Positions 1-7,795 of a stretch of DNA of 64,000 nucleotides are shown here, piece after piece. The notes beneath the pieces are model-generated. The model had not been told where the DNA came from and did not search any database. It was given only the letters and a program-made list of their open reading frames with translations. This DNA is from Actinotignum urinale DSM 15805. Lineage in GTDB: Bacteria; Actinomycetota; Actinomycetes; Actinomycetales; Actinomycetaceae. Where the stretch lies: NCBI RefSeq assembly GCF_000420445.1, contig NZ_ATUY01000002.1, positions 62,001 through 126,000 of the forward strand, written 5' to 3'. Both the position numbers and the translations under genes were made by a program. Each line of letters starts with the position of its first letter. Within the stretch, counting starts at the first letter, position 1.

Positions 1-827
1 TGAAAATGCAGGTTGGGGCGATCTCGTCCATGTCCTCCCAAGTGATCACGATTGATGTGAACACTGCGGAAGGGCAAGCAACGCTGAATAATTTCCTGAC
101 AACAATTAGGAATGACCACTCGGGGATACTCACTATCGATGCGAACAATAACCCGGCTATAGAGAAGCTGGCGTTGTCTTTGGGCGCGGTAAAAAGCGAG
201 ACAGGGATTATCACCCTAGACGCCAACAACCACCCAGCCGAAGCCGCGATGCTAGCACTCATGGGGGATATTAATTCTAAGGAAGGTCGCGTGAAAATCA
301 CGGCCAACCCGGATGAAGCCCTCGCACGGGCACAAAAAACTGTGGCCGATATCGAAAAAAACAATCCGAAACTGCCCGTAGGGGTAAGAGACGAAACACG
401 AGAGCCAATACAGGCGATACGGAACTGGATTCGCTCACAGTCTGTGACTATCCCGGTGGGTGTGGAACAGGCACGTGCCACGGGCGGGGCTATCTATCCA
501 GTGAAAGGATATATGGCGGGGGGAGCCGTCTACGGAGTGGGACATTCCACCGCGGACAAGATTCCTGCTCGTCTTTCAGGTGGTGAGCATGTGTTGTCTG
601 CTAAGGACGTGAGAGCGGCGGGGGGACAAAACGCGGTGTATGCCTGGCGTGCATCCTTGCATAAAAACCCGGCTAATTCTTCGCCAAGCTTCAGCTTCCC
701 TGAAGGCTTCCATCTGGAGGGCGCACATATCACGGGAACGATCGGTATAGATGGCCAGTTGATTGATGGCAGGATTACTGCCAGGCTTCAAGCGCATCGC
801 CGGGCAGTTCAACTTGTAGGAGGCTAA
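1..827 (+). CDS. phage tail tape measure protein, C-terminal part (partial)
   Basis: The frame is open at the left edge, so only the C-terminal part is visible; an internal ATG lies at 6. The last third has the Gly-rich motif typical of tape measure C-termini (a GGAVYGVG stretch, then STADKIPARLSGGEHVLSA, about residues 170-200 from that ATG). Upstream are repeated short segments of the type 'ITIDANNNPA'. The protein sets tail length and is threaded through the tail tube. It ends directly before the next tail gene, which supports its place in a tail operon. The family is clear; the full length is not visible. Confidence 0.75.
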   Translation, partial: KMQVGAISSMSSQVITIDVNTAEGQATLNNFLTTIRNDHSGILTIDANNNPAIEKLALSLGAVKSETGIITLDANNHPAEAAMLALMGDINSKEGRVKITANPDEALARAQKTVADIEKNNPKLPVGVRDETREPIQAIRNWIRSQSVTIPVGVEQARATGGAIYPVKGYMAGGAVYGVGHSTADKIPARLSGGEHVLSAKDVRAAGGQNAVYAWRASLHKNPANSSPSFSFPEGFHLEGAHITGTIGIDGQLIDGRITARLQAHRRAVQLVGG

Positions 828-1316
828 ATGGCTAGTGAATTTATGACGAAAGCCGGGAAAGTAATCCCTTTCGACTGGGTAGCCCCCCACAGTGTCGATA
901 ACGGCCTGCAAGTGAAAACCGTATACCCCATAGGGGCACGCTACCCGGTTGTTCGGGCGTTCACCGCTCAAGCGGGAGCCTTTAAGCTCACCGCACATAT
1001 CGACGCTACCCACACTGATATGTTTCTGGACATGCTGGAATCTGGTGTGCCTATCGGCATCACACACGAAGACTGCACCATTCCCGGATGTGATGTTCCG
1101 AAAGAACAGTGGGCGTGGGTAACCAATGCGTCCAGGCAAACATTGGGAGGGGTCACGCAAGCCCGTAACGTTTGGAGGCTTGACTGTACCCCCTCAAACC
1201 CGGACACGGTCGCCTCCGTACCCAAAGTAACATGGGGTAACTATCCGCCGTTCAGGTGGGAAATCCTAACGGGCATGAAATGGAAAGAAGTAAAAAATGG
1301 TGTCAACCAACAATAA
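828..1316 (+). CDS. phage tail protein, probably distal tail/minor tail
   Basis: This is a 162-residue protein whose ATG directly follows the TAA of the tape measure gene, with a GTAGGAGGC ribosome site just upstream. I see no signal peptide or membrane segment. Its position right after the tape measure gene is where siphophages of Gram-positive hosts encode the distal tail protein. It overlaps the next gene by 20 bp, as expected in a tightly packed tail operon. The role rests on gene order only; I recognise no specific motif. Confidence 0.55.
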   Translation: MASEFMTKAGKVIPFDWVAPHSVDNGLQVKTVYPIGARYPVVRAFTAQAGAFKLTAHIDATHTDMFLDMLESGVPIGITHEDCTIPGCDVPKEQWAWVTNASRQTLGGVTQARNVWRLDCTPSNPDTVASVPKVTWGNYPPFRWEILTGMKWKEVKNGVNQQ

Positions 1317-2370
1317 GTATTTACGTATCGAGGCAGGTTTGAAGGTGCGGAATACGAACCGGGAGGAAAAACTATTCCCTCTCCTACCGGGTTCGCGTAT
1401 CGCCTACAAGGCACTCGAAAACGGGCTAGCCGACTATGTGCTAGATGTGACCATTCCCCGCACGGTTGACGGGAAAACGGTCATCCCGAGCATCCCTAGC
1501 GATTGGTTTGCCTGTTGCGGTCAAACCGGGGCGATTGTATGGAAAATCCAGTCGTTTACGGACTCGGTTACGGTACAGTCCCCGTGGTGTGACCTGGAAA
1601 CATGGGAGGCAGACGAAACGGCTCTCAAACTATCCGGGCATGGGGTGCTCTCCCGCCTGCAACGCCGCAAACTTGCCTACCCGACACAACAATCCCGGTC
1701 GCTACCGTGCTCCAGCCTGGTTGAAACAATAGTGCGTCAACACAATATTCCGTTTTCGGTTTCCCAAGGCGTGGGTGTAAACCAGGTGCCAGAAAAATGG
1801 GTGGCCGGCACAGACCCTGCAAAAAACGTTATTGAACTGTTGGAGGCCTCTCAATGTGTGCTTCGCTGTGACTCGTATGGGGCGATACTGAAAAAAGCCC
1901 CTCAGGTTGAAACACCAGACATATATCTCACTGATGGGGACGATGGCACGCTTGTTGATGTACCTGTCTCGTTTAGCAAACTTGAGGTGCCTAACCATGT
2001 GATTGTCCGGGCAACGGGCGCTCCGCCGGGTAAGGAAACACGAAGCAAGGACGATGGGGAGATTGCGTCAGAAGCGGTCGCGACGGGCGATTTTTCCCCT
2101 CTCACTTACGGGTGGATATCTGAGGAGGTCACAAATGACGCAATTTTTAATGATGCACAGGCGAAAGCGGTGGCAGAAAACATTTTGGCTACGAAAACAC
2201 GTTATGCCCGTGTTGCCCGTATCCAGGCGGTCACAACGTGGGATTTGAATCTGGATACGGTTGTTAACGTTACGACGGGTGAGACTCGTCTTAATGGTGT
2301 TGTTGTTGGCCTAGAGTGGGTGGTTGATTCTCCTACTATGACTATCGAGGTGGCATGTGGAAAACAATAA
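1297..2370 (+). CDS. phage tail/baseplate hub-like protein
   Basis: A 357-residue soluble protein, third in the tail operon, overlapping both neighbours. Its length, its position after the tape measure and distal tail genes and its mixed beta-rich composition fit the tail-associated hub proteins (gp27-like/minor tail) of siphophages. I see no peptidase or lysozyme motif, so it may be purely structural. The name is inferred from position. The start at 1297 lies inside the preceding gene, suggesting translational coupling. Confidence 0.45.
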   Translation: MVSTNNKYLRIEAGLKVRNTNREEKLFPLLPGSRIAYKALENGLADYVLDVTIPRTVDGKTVIPSIPSDWFACCGQTGAIVWKIQSFTDSVTVQSPWCDLETWEADETALKLSGHGVLSRLQRRKLAYPTQQSRSLPCSSLVETIVRQHNIPFSVSQGVGVNQVPEKWVAGTDPAKNVIELLEASQCVLRCDSYGAILKKAPQVETPDIYLTDGDDGTLVDVPVSFSKLEVPNHVIVRATGAPPGKETRSKDDGEIASEAVATGDFSPLTYGWISEEVTNDAIFNDAQAKAVAENILATKTRYARVARIQAVTTWDLNLDTVVNVTTGETRLNGVVVGLEWVVDSPTMTIEVACGKQ

Positions 2371-2599
2371 TATGGGGCTTTTAGGGTATTACGGGGCGGG
2401 GAGGCGCGAGTCTACATTTCGCCCAGTGCGACGGTTTAAACTTGTCGGGTTTTCTGATGATCGATCGCTTGCAATTCTTTCTTGGGGTGGTCAAAGGTTC
2501 AGGGTGCCTTACGCGTTAGGTGAGTTCTATAGTGGCGAGACGGTGGCGTGCCTCGTCGATGAGGTGAATCGTCCTCTCTATGTGATTGGGACGAGATAG
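2357..2599 (+). CDS. small phage tail-region protein
   Basis: An 80-residue protein starting at GTG 2357, or at ATG 2372, five codons further in. It overlaps the end of the preceding gene. It is beta-rich and basic, with no signal or membrane segment; the alternating strands could form a small OB- or SH3-like barrel, but that is a guess. No known family is recognised. Its position between hub-like and receptor-binding-like genes implies a structural tail role. Confidence 0.5.
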   Translation: MENNNMGLLGYYGAGRRESTFRPVRRFKLVGFSDDRSLAILSWGGQRFRVPYALGEFYSGETVACLVDEVNRPLYVIGTR

Positions 2600-2610
2600 G
2601 AGAAAAGGGT

Positions 2611-3264
2611 ATGGAAACGACGATTTTAAAACATGTGATTCCGTCGATGGGGGAGGCGTCGGATATTCAAAAAGCTTTAACTGACTTTGGGCAGTCCTTG
2701 CATAACGTAATTTCGGTAGATAGCTCGTCTGAGATTACGGCGATATGCCAGGATGGGAAGCTACCCTCGAAAGTGTTTCCTTTGTTTTTTTGGGACACGT
2801 CACAGGGTGCGTTGTTTATCGTGCGTACTAAAACAAGCCATCCGGAGCGTTTGGCAGGGCGCATGCCTTTATGGAAATCGAGTATCGACTATGTGGAGGG
2901 GCATGTGCCACTGGCCGGTTATGTGTCTCGTGTGTTAGCGTTTTCGTCACCAGATTCTAATCTGGTGACAGCCGGGTGGGAACTCTCCAGTGATGCGCGC
3001 TATTTGACTGTGCCGGAGGCTGGTGTGTATACGCTTTCTGCGTATGCGTCAAAAGGGGGAAACGGTGAAGCACAGTGGTATCAACTCACCGCGACCATGG
3101 ACGGGCAATATTTTTCGTCGCAAACCTCGGGTAACGGGCAGATGATGTTGTCTGTAACACAGTATATGCCAGCGGGGTCTCGTATTGAATTAGGCGTGTA
3201 TTTCGCGACGGGGTATGCGTGGTGGGTTGATTCCGGGCGCGTCACGATTGCGAAAATCGCATAA
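2611..3264 (+). CDS. phage tail protein, possible receptor-binding/appendage protein
   Basis: A 217-residue protein with the ribosome site AGGAGAAAAGGG before the ATG. The C-terminal ~85 residues read as a jelly-roll-like module, alternating aromatic and glycine-rich strands such as EAGVYTLSAYASKG and GYAWWVDSGRVTI. That pattern is common in carbohydrate-binding or C1q-like ends of tail fibres. As the last structural gene before the lysis genes, it is the best candidate here for host recognition. This is inference from fold pattern and position. Confidence 0.45.
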   Translation: METTILKHVIPSMGEASDIQKALTDFGQSLHNVISVDSSSEITAICQDGKLPSKVFPLFFWDTSQGALFIVRTKTSHPERLAGRMPLWKSSIDYVEGHVPLAGYVSRVLAFSSPDSNLVTAGWELSSDARYLTVPEAGVYTLSAYASKGGNGEAQWYQLTATMDGQYFSSQTSGNGQMMLSVTQYMPAGSRIELGVYFATGYAWWVDSGRVTIAKIA

Positions 3265-3282
3265 AGGAGGCGACAAACAAAA

Positions 3283-3795
3283 ATGTTAGAGCAAATCGGG
3301 ATAGATGCAACGATTATTGTTGCTCTTATCGGCGTACTCGGCGTTTTTGCGACTCAATGGGTGAAACGCCGTAGTGACCGCGATTCGGCGCGCTTGGAGG
3401 AGAAGACCCGCGCACAATCCTATAAGATTGAGGCTCAAAAAACCGACCTAGACCGCTATCGGGCGGAAATGGACGCTATCCAATCCACCTATATAGGGTT
3501 TAAGGAAGCCGTCGAAGCGCTACAAATCACGGTATCTAGCCAGGCTCAACGTATCCAGATTTTGGACGATAGGCAGGTGAAAACAGAAAACCGCCTAGCT
3601 GACACACAGCAACAGTTAGAGGGCGAACAGGAGGCGCGTAAGAAACAAGCCGAAATGATACGCCTTTTAATGCTAGACCGTGAGGGGCTCATTAATTACG
3701 CCAAACAATTACGCGCCCATATTGAACGACGAGACCCACCCCCGCCCGAAGATTGGCCACGCACCCACGAAAAACTTAACTTGCCACTCGCCTAA
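3283..3795 (+). CDS. phage membrane-anchored coiled-coil protein of the lysis region
   Basis: 170 residues. One hydrophobic segment (about residues 8-25) is followed by Lys-Arg and then ~110 residues of Glu/Lys/Gln-rich coiled coil with no helix breakers until a proline run near the end. AAAGGAGG precedes the ATG. It sits between the tail genes and the endolysin. A single N-terminal anchor plus a long coiled coil suits a spanin-like or endolysin-accessory protein, but no family is recognised. The last codons form the left arm of a terminator hairpin. Confidence 0.5.
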   Translation: MLEQIGIDATIIVALIGVLGVFATQWVKRRSDRDSARLEEKTRAQSYKIEAQKTDLDRYRAEMDAIQSTYIGFKEAVEALQITVSSQAQRIQILDDRQVKTENRLADTQQQLEGEQEARKKQAEMIRLLMLDREGLINYAKQLRAHIERRDPPPPEDWPRTHEKLNLPLA

Positions 3796-3810
3796 CGCGG
3801 GTGGTTTTTT
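3784..3810 (+). terminator. intrinsic terminator overlapping the 3' end of the coiled-coil gene
   Basis: CCACTCGC pairs with GCGGGTGG across a five-base loop that contains the stop codon, followed by six T. It would separate the tail transcript from the endolysin and holin genes. Confidence 0.8.
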
Positions 3811-3855
3811 ATATCCAAAAATTTTTTATACCCAAAAAACAAAGGAAAATTCATT

Positions 3856-4625
3856 ATGGCTTACGACTATATTACACAGTATGATGCGAGGGCTTTCACG
3901 CCGGGGCGTGAGGGTAGGAGTATCGACACGATTGTTGTGCATCACTGGGACGACCCCGAAAAAAACCACGCTTTGAAGGCGTGTTGAACTGGTTCTGCAA
4001 TAGTGCGCCTACCTCGGCGCACTACGTGGTAGAAGCCGGGCGTGTAGCGTGCCTCGTATCATGTGCAGATACCGCGTATCATGCGGGAAACTGGGGCATG
4101 AACCTACGCAGTATTGGTATTGAATGTAACCCGCGTGCAAGTGAAGCTGATAAAGCAACCGTAGGGGAGCTTATCGCGGATTTGCAAGCAACTTACGGGA
4201 ATTTGCGGATTATCGGGCATAAAGACGTGAAAAACACGGGATGCCCAGGCAGATATTACCCGCCCGCCCAGATTCTCGCACCCTACATTAAACAAGGCGG
4301 TGGCGCTGTAGCATCCCAACCCGCCCCCGTCCCGTCAACCGGTGGCGTGGATATTAACGCTTTGGCTGATGCGGTGTTGCGTGGAGAATACGGCAACGGC
4401 GCAGAACGGCGCGCCCGGCTTGGCGGGCTGTATGACGCTGTGCAGGCGGTTGTGAATCAAAAACTCGGCGCAACCGGAGCCACTCGCGGGGCAGGCGTCG
4501 ATATTAACGCCCTGGCTGATGGCGTGCTCAAAGGCCTATACGGGAATGGCGCGGAACGTCGTCAACGGCTCGGCGTGCATTACGACGCTGTACAGGCAGA
4601 AGTTAACCGCCGACTCGGCTACTAG
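3856..4625 (+). CDS. prophage endolysin, N-acetylmuramoyl-L-alanine amidase with two CW_7 repeats; split by a -1 frame change
   Basis: The first frame starts at ATG 3856 (AAAGGAAAA upstream) and gives the N-terminus of an Amidase_2 domain, including the zinc-ligand region VVHHWDD (residues 27-33). It stops at TGA 3985. The rest is in the -1 frame: FEGVLNWF, then GHKD and TGCPG with the other zinc ligands, then two ~42-residue CW_7 wall-binding repeats (each with NALAD and YGNGAERR). The frames meet at seven A (3959-3965), in phase with the heptamer A AAA AAC. A -1 slip, or one extra A, restores a continuous amidase. It could be programmed frameshifting, a mutation or a homopolymer sequencing error. 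Confidence 0.8.
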
Positions 4626-4639
4626 AAGGAAAAATTTTT

Positions 4640-4900
4640 ATGCATATTGACCATATACTCACTGTAGCCGTGCGTGCCTGGCTATATCGTGTGTTTACCG
4701 CTATCTTTGCTCTCCTCATAACCTACGGGGTAGTTGACGGCGCACAATCCGGGCAATGGCTCGGGCTAGTGGTTGCTATCCTCGGGTTCGCTAACGCCGG
4801 CGTAGCCTCGGCATATACTCCTAGGGACGGGAACCTACAGGCACCTCAACACGAAGCGCGTAAAGAAAAAAGCAAACACGCGTTAGATGAAAAAGAATAG
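4640..4900 (+). CDS. phage holin, two membrane segments
   Basis: 86 residues with two predicted membrane helices (about residues 14-33 and 39-58), a short turn between them and a charged, Lys/Glu-rich tail. This is the layout of the small holins of actinophages. AGAAGGAAAAA precedes the ATG. It lies 14 bp after the endolysin and ends just before a strong terminator. It would permeabilise the membrane to release the amidase. Confidence 0.75.
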   Translation: MHIDHILTVAVRAWLYRVFTAIFALLITYGVVDGAQSGQWLGLVVAILGFANAGVASAYTPRDGNLQAPQHEARKEKSKHALDEKE

Positions 4901-4908
4901 ACAAGCCA

Positions 4909-4962
4909 AGAGGGGTATCTACGAACGCAAATTAGCGTTTGTGGATACCCCTCTTTTTTATT
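4909..4962 (+). terminator. strong intrinsic terminator after the holin
   Basis: AGAGGGGTATC pairs with GATACCCCTCT, and the stem continues inward (ACGAACGC with GCGTTTGT) for about 20 pairs with a six-base AAATTA loop. A T-rich run follows. It ends the rightward late phage transcript where leftward genes converge. Confidence 0.9.
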
Positions 4963-5044
4963 TTTGTATAGGTTAGGGAGCCAGGCTAAAAGTGGAAAAG
5001 CGCTGGCTCCCTAGGGTGAATTTGATAAAGAAGTCTTTTCTAGT

Positions 5045-5446
5045 TTACATGTTTGCTAAGACAGAATGTAAGGGGACAATCCATTGGTTTCCAACCTTGG
5101 TGCCAGAAAGTGTTCCTGCTTCAATTCTGTTTTTTACAGCTTGGGGTGTGATCCCTAGTCTTTCGCCCGCTTCTTTGGCGGAAAGGAGGGGGGGGAGGTT
5201 GCCGGATTTGTTTTCTATTTCTTCCAGTTGGGAGGGTTTTACTTCGAAGGTGTATGGGGTTCCCACACTTTCAATTAATGTTAGTCCGGTTGTGATGGCT
5301 TGCTTTAGTGTTGTTGCGGGGTAGGTGAAGATTGTCCTGTATCCTTCGGGTTGTTCAGCGACGCTTACCCCATAGGCTTCTAAAGCGTCGTGAATATCTT
5401 CGGGAGCTTTGGAGGTGGTGATTTCAATTGTTGCCGTGTAGTCCAT
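5045..5446 (-). CDS. helix-turn-helix protein, putative antitoxin/regulator or excisionase-like
   Basis: 133 residues. The start ATG at 5446 is chosen because AAAGGA lies nine bases upstream. The first ~75 residues form an alpha/beta region with no family I recognise. The C-terminal ~45 residues (LSAKEAGERLGI..., then GNQWIVP) are a typical HTH_17/excisionase-type DNA-binding domain. It follows a HicA-like gene on the same strand with 50 bp between, the toxin-then-DNA-binding-antitoxin order of hicAB, although the N-terminus does not look like HicB. It could also be an excisionase for the nearby integrase. Confidence 0.6.
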   Translation of the reverse strand: MDYTATIEITTSKAPEDIHDALEAYGVSVAEQPEGYRTIFTYPATTLKQAITTGLTLIESVGTPYTFEVKPSQLEEIENKSGNLPPLLSAKEAGERLGITPQAVKNRIEAGTLSGTKVGNQWIVPLHSVLANM

Positions 5447-5467
5447 CGTTTTTTCCTTTGTAGGGTT

Positions 5468-5485
5468 GCCCCGCTTTCGCGGGGC
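5468..5485. repeat. GC-rich hairpin between the toxin-like and HTH genes
   Basis: GCCCCGC and GCGGGGC surround a four-base loop (GAAA, a GNRA type, on the minus-strand RNA). On the minus strand no T run follows, so it may modulate the relative expression of the two genes rather than terminate. On the plus strand TTTCCTTT follows. Confidence 0.65.
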
Positions 5486-5496
5486 TTTCCTTTCTG

Positions 5497-5691
5497 TTAT
5501 TTTCTTCTTGCCTTTCGTATTTGTGTTTCTGAGTTTTGTTTCCAATTTTTACTAGATGGTGTTGAAGAAAGAATGTCTAGAATTTTTCCTTTTTCGTCTA
5601 GTACCTTGTAATGGTTTTTCTTTGTCCGTTCGATTTTGTAACCATGTTTTCTAAGTTCTTTAATCCACTTTTTCACTTCTTTATCTGTCAT
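5497..5691 (-). CDS. HicA-like toxin (putative mRNA interferase)
   Basis: 64 residues, with AAAGGGGG before the ATG. The start MTDKEVKKWIKELRKHGYKI, then TKKNHYKVLDEKGKIL and a basic tail, fits the small dsRBD-like HicA fold: a helix, then strands carrying the single conserved histidine (about residue 27). HicA proteins cut mRNA. The tail (TPSSKN... to a basic end) is typical of actinophage members. It is encoded just before an HTH protein and just after the integrase on the minus strand. The assignment is by short-motif resemblance. Confidence 0.6.
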   Translation of the reverse strand: MTDKEVKKWIKELRKHGYKIERTKKNHYKVLDEKGKILDILSSTPSSKNWKQNSETQIRKARRK

Positions 5692-5777
5692 GTCACCCCC
5701 TTTGCTTCATAAAACAATTATATCAATGTCGCAACTTGGTTGCAAGTTTGAAAGTGTAGGGCGTAAGAGGTTCACTT

Positions 5778-6869
5778 CTACATAAGGTTGGCGAGGTGCC
5801 TATCCCGCTCCAAAGTCGAATGCTGATAAATCATCACGGTTTCCGCGTTCGCGTGCCCGGCGCGTGCCATCAAATCCGCTAGCGTCGCTCCTGCTTGACC
5901 ATATAGTGTGAGTCCGCTATGTCTTAGGTCGTGGAACCGTCCTACATGTATGCCGGTTTTCTTACATGCATCTTGGAAAGCCCGCAAAATCGGTCTGCCG
6001 GTTTGTATCCCGCCCTGTTTCGTGGATGGATATAAAAACGCCCTAGGTGATACTGGCACGTGCTCATCAAGAAAACCCGCAATGATAGGTAAATACCTTT
6101 CCGGTAGGTTCACGGTGCGATATCCCGCCTGGCTTTTCGGAGCGCCGATACTCATTTCGCCCCTTAGCCCGCGTTTCACTGCTTCATCCACGCGAACGGT
6201 ACCAGCCACGGCATCTATATCATCCCGGCGCAAAGCTGACACTTCACCAATACGTAGGCACCCGTACGCGCCGAAGATAAGCGCCGGCTGATAATATGCC
6301 ACGCACGCCTGAATCAGTTTCTCGAGCTCTTCCCTGCTGTATGCATAGCCGGCTCCGCCCGGCGTTTTGCGTTTTGATACGGTAGGCAGTTTTTCCGGCA
6401 AAGCATCTAGCCATTCTTTTTCCGTCGCGTAGCCTAGCCCGGCGCGGATAGAACGCAACACGTTACCCGCCGTCGTAGCAGACCGATTTTCAAGGATATT
6501 ATCGCGAATGGCGGCTATCGCCTTACTGTCGAAATCAGAAAGCAGCCTAGCCCCATATTTAGGTAAAACATATTTTCGCCAATGTGATGCATAGGTGCGT
6601 ACGGTATTAGGGGAATAGTCCTCGGCTTCCAAGTCGCCAATCCAGGCATCGTAAAAGTTTGCCACCGTCATATCTGACGTTTTGGCTTTCATGCTGGTGG
6701 GGTCTATCCATTCGCCGGTGAGGATTTGCGCGCGGACTAAATCTAGGTCGCGCCGTACCTGCGTTTTCGTGGGTTGGGTAGGCGTATAGTAGTCTTTCCC
6801 GTCTTTACGGTATCGTCCGTGATAGTTTTTACCACGCTGAATGATAGAGCCGAATAATCTTCTAACCAT
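5778..6869 (-). CDS. prophage tyrosine integrase
   Basis: 363 residues, full length. The N-terminal ~65 residues are an arm-binding-like domain, residues 68-150 the SAM-like core-binding domain, and 175-363 the catalytic domain. The catalytic set is complete: Arg206 (CLRIGE), Lys245 region, His313-x-x-Arg316 (HDLRHSG), His339 (GHANAET) and nucleophile Tyr348 (IYQHST). It catalyses excision and integration at the adjacent tRNA-Ser. No good ribosome site precedes ATG 6869. The upstream region contains inverted and direct repeats suited to Int or regulator binding. Confidence 0.95.
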   Translation of the reverse strand: MVRRLFGSIIQRGKNYHGRYRKDGKDYYTPTQPTKTQVRRDLDLVRAQILTGEWIDPTSMKAKTSDMTVANFYDAWIGDLEAEDYSPNTVRTYASHWRKYVLPKYGARLLSDFDSKAIAAIRDNILENRSATTAGNVLRSIRAGLGYATEKEWLDALPEKLPTVSKRKTPGGAGYAYSREELEKLIQACVAYYQPALIFGAYGCLRIGEVSALRRDDIDAVAGTVRVDEAVKRGLRGEMSIGAPKSQAGYRTVNLPERYLPIIAGFLDEHVPVSPRAFLYPSTKQGGIQTGRPILRAFQDACKKTGIHVGRFHDLRHSGLTLYGQAGATLADLMARAGHANAETVMIYQHSTLERDRHLANLM

Positions 6870-6871
6870 TT

Positions 6872-6931
6872 CTGGGGGTACATTTCTCTAGGTTTTGGGT
6901 GTTCGGGGTTTTGTACCCCCAGTGTACCCCC
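6872..6931. repeat. inverted repeat with an extra half-site upstream of the integrase
   Basis: CTGGGGGTACA (6872-6882) is exactly inverted as TGTACCCCCAG (6912-6922), and a further half-site TGTACCCCC follows at 6923-6931, eleven bases on. It sits just upstream of the integrase start, so it could be an operator or integrase-binding site. Confidence 0.75.
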
Positions 6932-6970
6932 TAAACGACCGGAAACGACCTGAAACGACCTGAAACGACC
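6931..6970. repeat. four tandem decamers NNAAACGACC beside the attachment site
   Basis: Units start at 6931, 6941, 6951 and 6961, each ending in AAACGACC; the two leading bases vary (CT, GG, TG, TG). Ten-base spacing puts each copy on the same face of the helix. Arm-type integrase sites are the likeliest reading. Confidence 0.75.
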
Positions 6971-7031
6971 GGAAACAAGCCCCGCCCCAAATCCGCGTAA
7001 AACCGCCCTAAAACCGCTCTGTATCAACGAA

Positions 7032-7055
7032 AAAGCCCCGCGTGAGCGGGGCTTT
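7032..7055 (-). terminator. terminator downstream of tRNA-Ser
   Basis: On the minus strand AAAGCCCCGC pairs with GCGGGGCTTT around a four-base loop, followed by further T. It begins at the end of the encoded CCA of the tRNA. Confidence 0.85.
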
Positions 7056-7143
7056 GGCGGAGGATGGGGGATTCGAACCCCCGAGGGCTATTCACCCAAC
7101 ACGCTTTCCAAGCGTGCGCACTAGGCCACTATGCGAATCCTCC
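7055..7143 (-). tRNA. tRNA-Ser(GGA), probable prophage attachment site
   Basis: The acceptor arms GGAGGAT (7143 inward) and ATCCTCC pair, followed by G and an encoded CCA (7055-7057). The anticodon loop reads CTTGGAAAG, giving GGA (Ser, UCC). There is a long class II variable arm and the T-loop GGTTCGAATCC. The 3' end points at the prophage integrase, the usual geometry for integration into the tRNA 3' half with gene restoration. Confidence 0.95.
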
Positions 7144-7795
7144 AGGATTGCTTGTGCGTGAACACTAACAACGCTCATATAGCTTAGCTTATCTAAGGCG
7201 GTTAACGCCAACTTTTAAAATGAGGTACTCGGCACGTTTATCCACATATCGACTTGCAGGAGCGTTTTAACTGTATATCCACAATTAAGATGCAGAACCT
7301 CATTTTTCTACATGTCTGCATGTCCACAACTTTCCACATGTGGAAAATGTTTGTTTTTATATATGTCTGTTGCCACGTGTTTGTCTTATATCCGCATGTG
7401 GATGTTCTCATACCCACGGGTCTGAATAATTAAGCGTGTGCATATTAATCCGCGAAGAATAAGTGCAACGAGGATATTACCGATAAAATATGCGTGCCTG
7501 CGAACCTGTGTAATATTTGCGCCCAGTACTATGAGCCAGCGTTGAAAGCGATAAGCCGTAGCCGTTACCATTAACCCATGCGCTTCGTTCTTTACCCCAC
7601 AATGGGGATTAGCGCAACTCTTGCGTTGCGATGGTGCTAGCCACCCCAGATGGCACAATTCGTGTGCGCCCAAGCGTCACACCACATACATATTGGCACC
7701 GGGCCACCGTCGTCGCCCTAACATTATGTGCAGAAAGTGCCCGATGATATACGTCGTATATTCAAAAACGAACATAAGCAATACAGGAGAAACAA
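7144..7795. other. gene-free region with a cluster of DnaA-box-like sites
   Basis: No convincing gene here. The left part holds repeated TCCACA-type nonamers: TTATCCACA (7238-7246, exact consensus), ATATCCACA (7275-7283), ATGTCCACA (7320-7328), the perfect palindrome TTTCCACATGTGGAAA (7331-7346), and TGTGGATGT (7397-7405). The surroundings are AT-rich. The right part is the trpE leader; I see no Trp-codon run that would mark an attenuator peptide. Confidence 0.6.

Noticed and set aside
6743-7027. 94-codon frame between the integrase and tRNA-Ser
   Set aside because: It translates the decamer array and integrase N-terminus out of frame; no ribosome site.
7386-7673. 95-codon minus-strand frame in the tRNA-Ser/trpE gap
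   Set aside because: No ribosome site, no recognisable domain, and it overlaps the trpE leader region; probably a chance frame.
7144-7795. Chromosomal origin oriC
   Set aside because: DnaA-like boxes are present, but dnaA, dnaN and rpmH are absent from the whole window; kept only as a box cluster.
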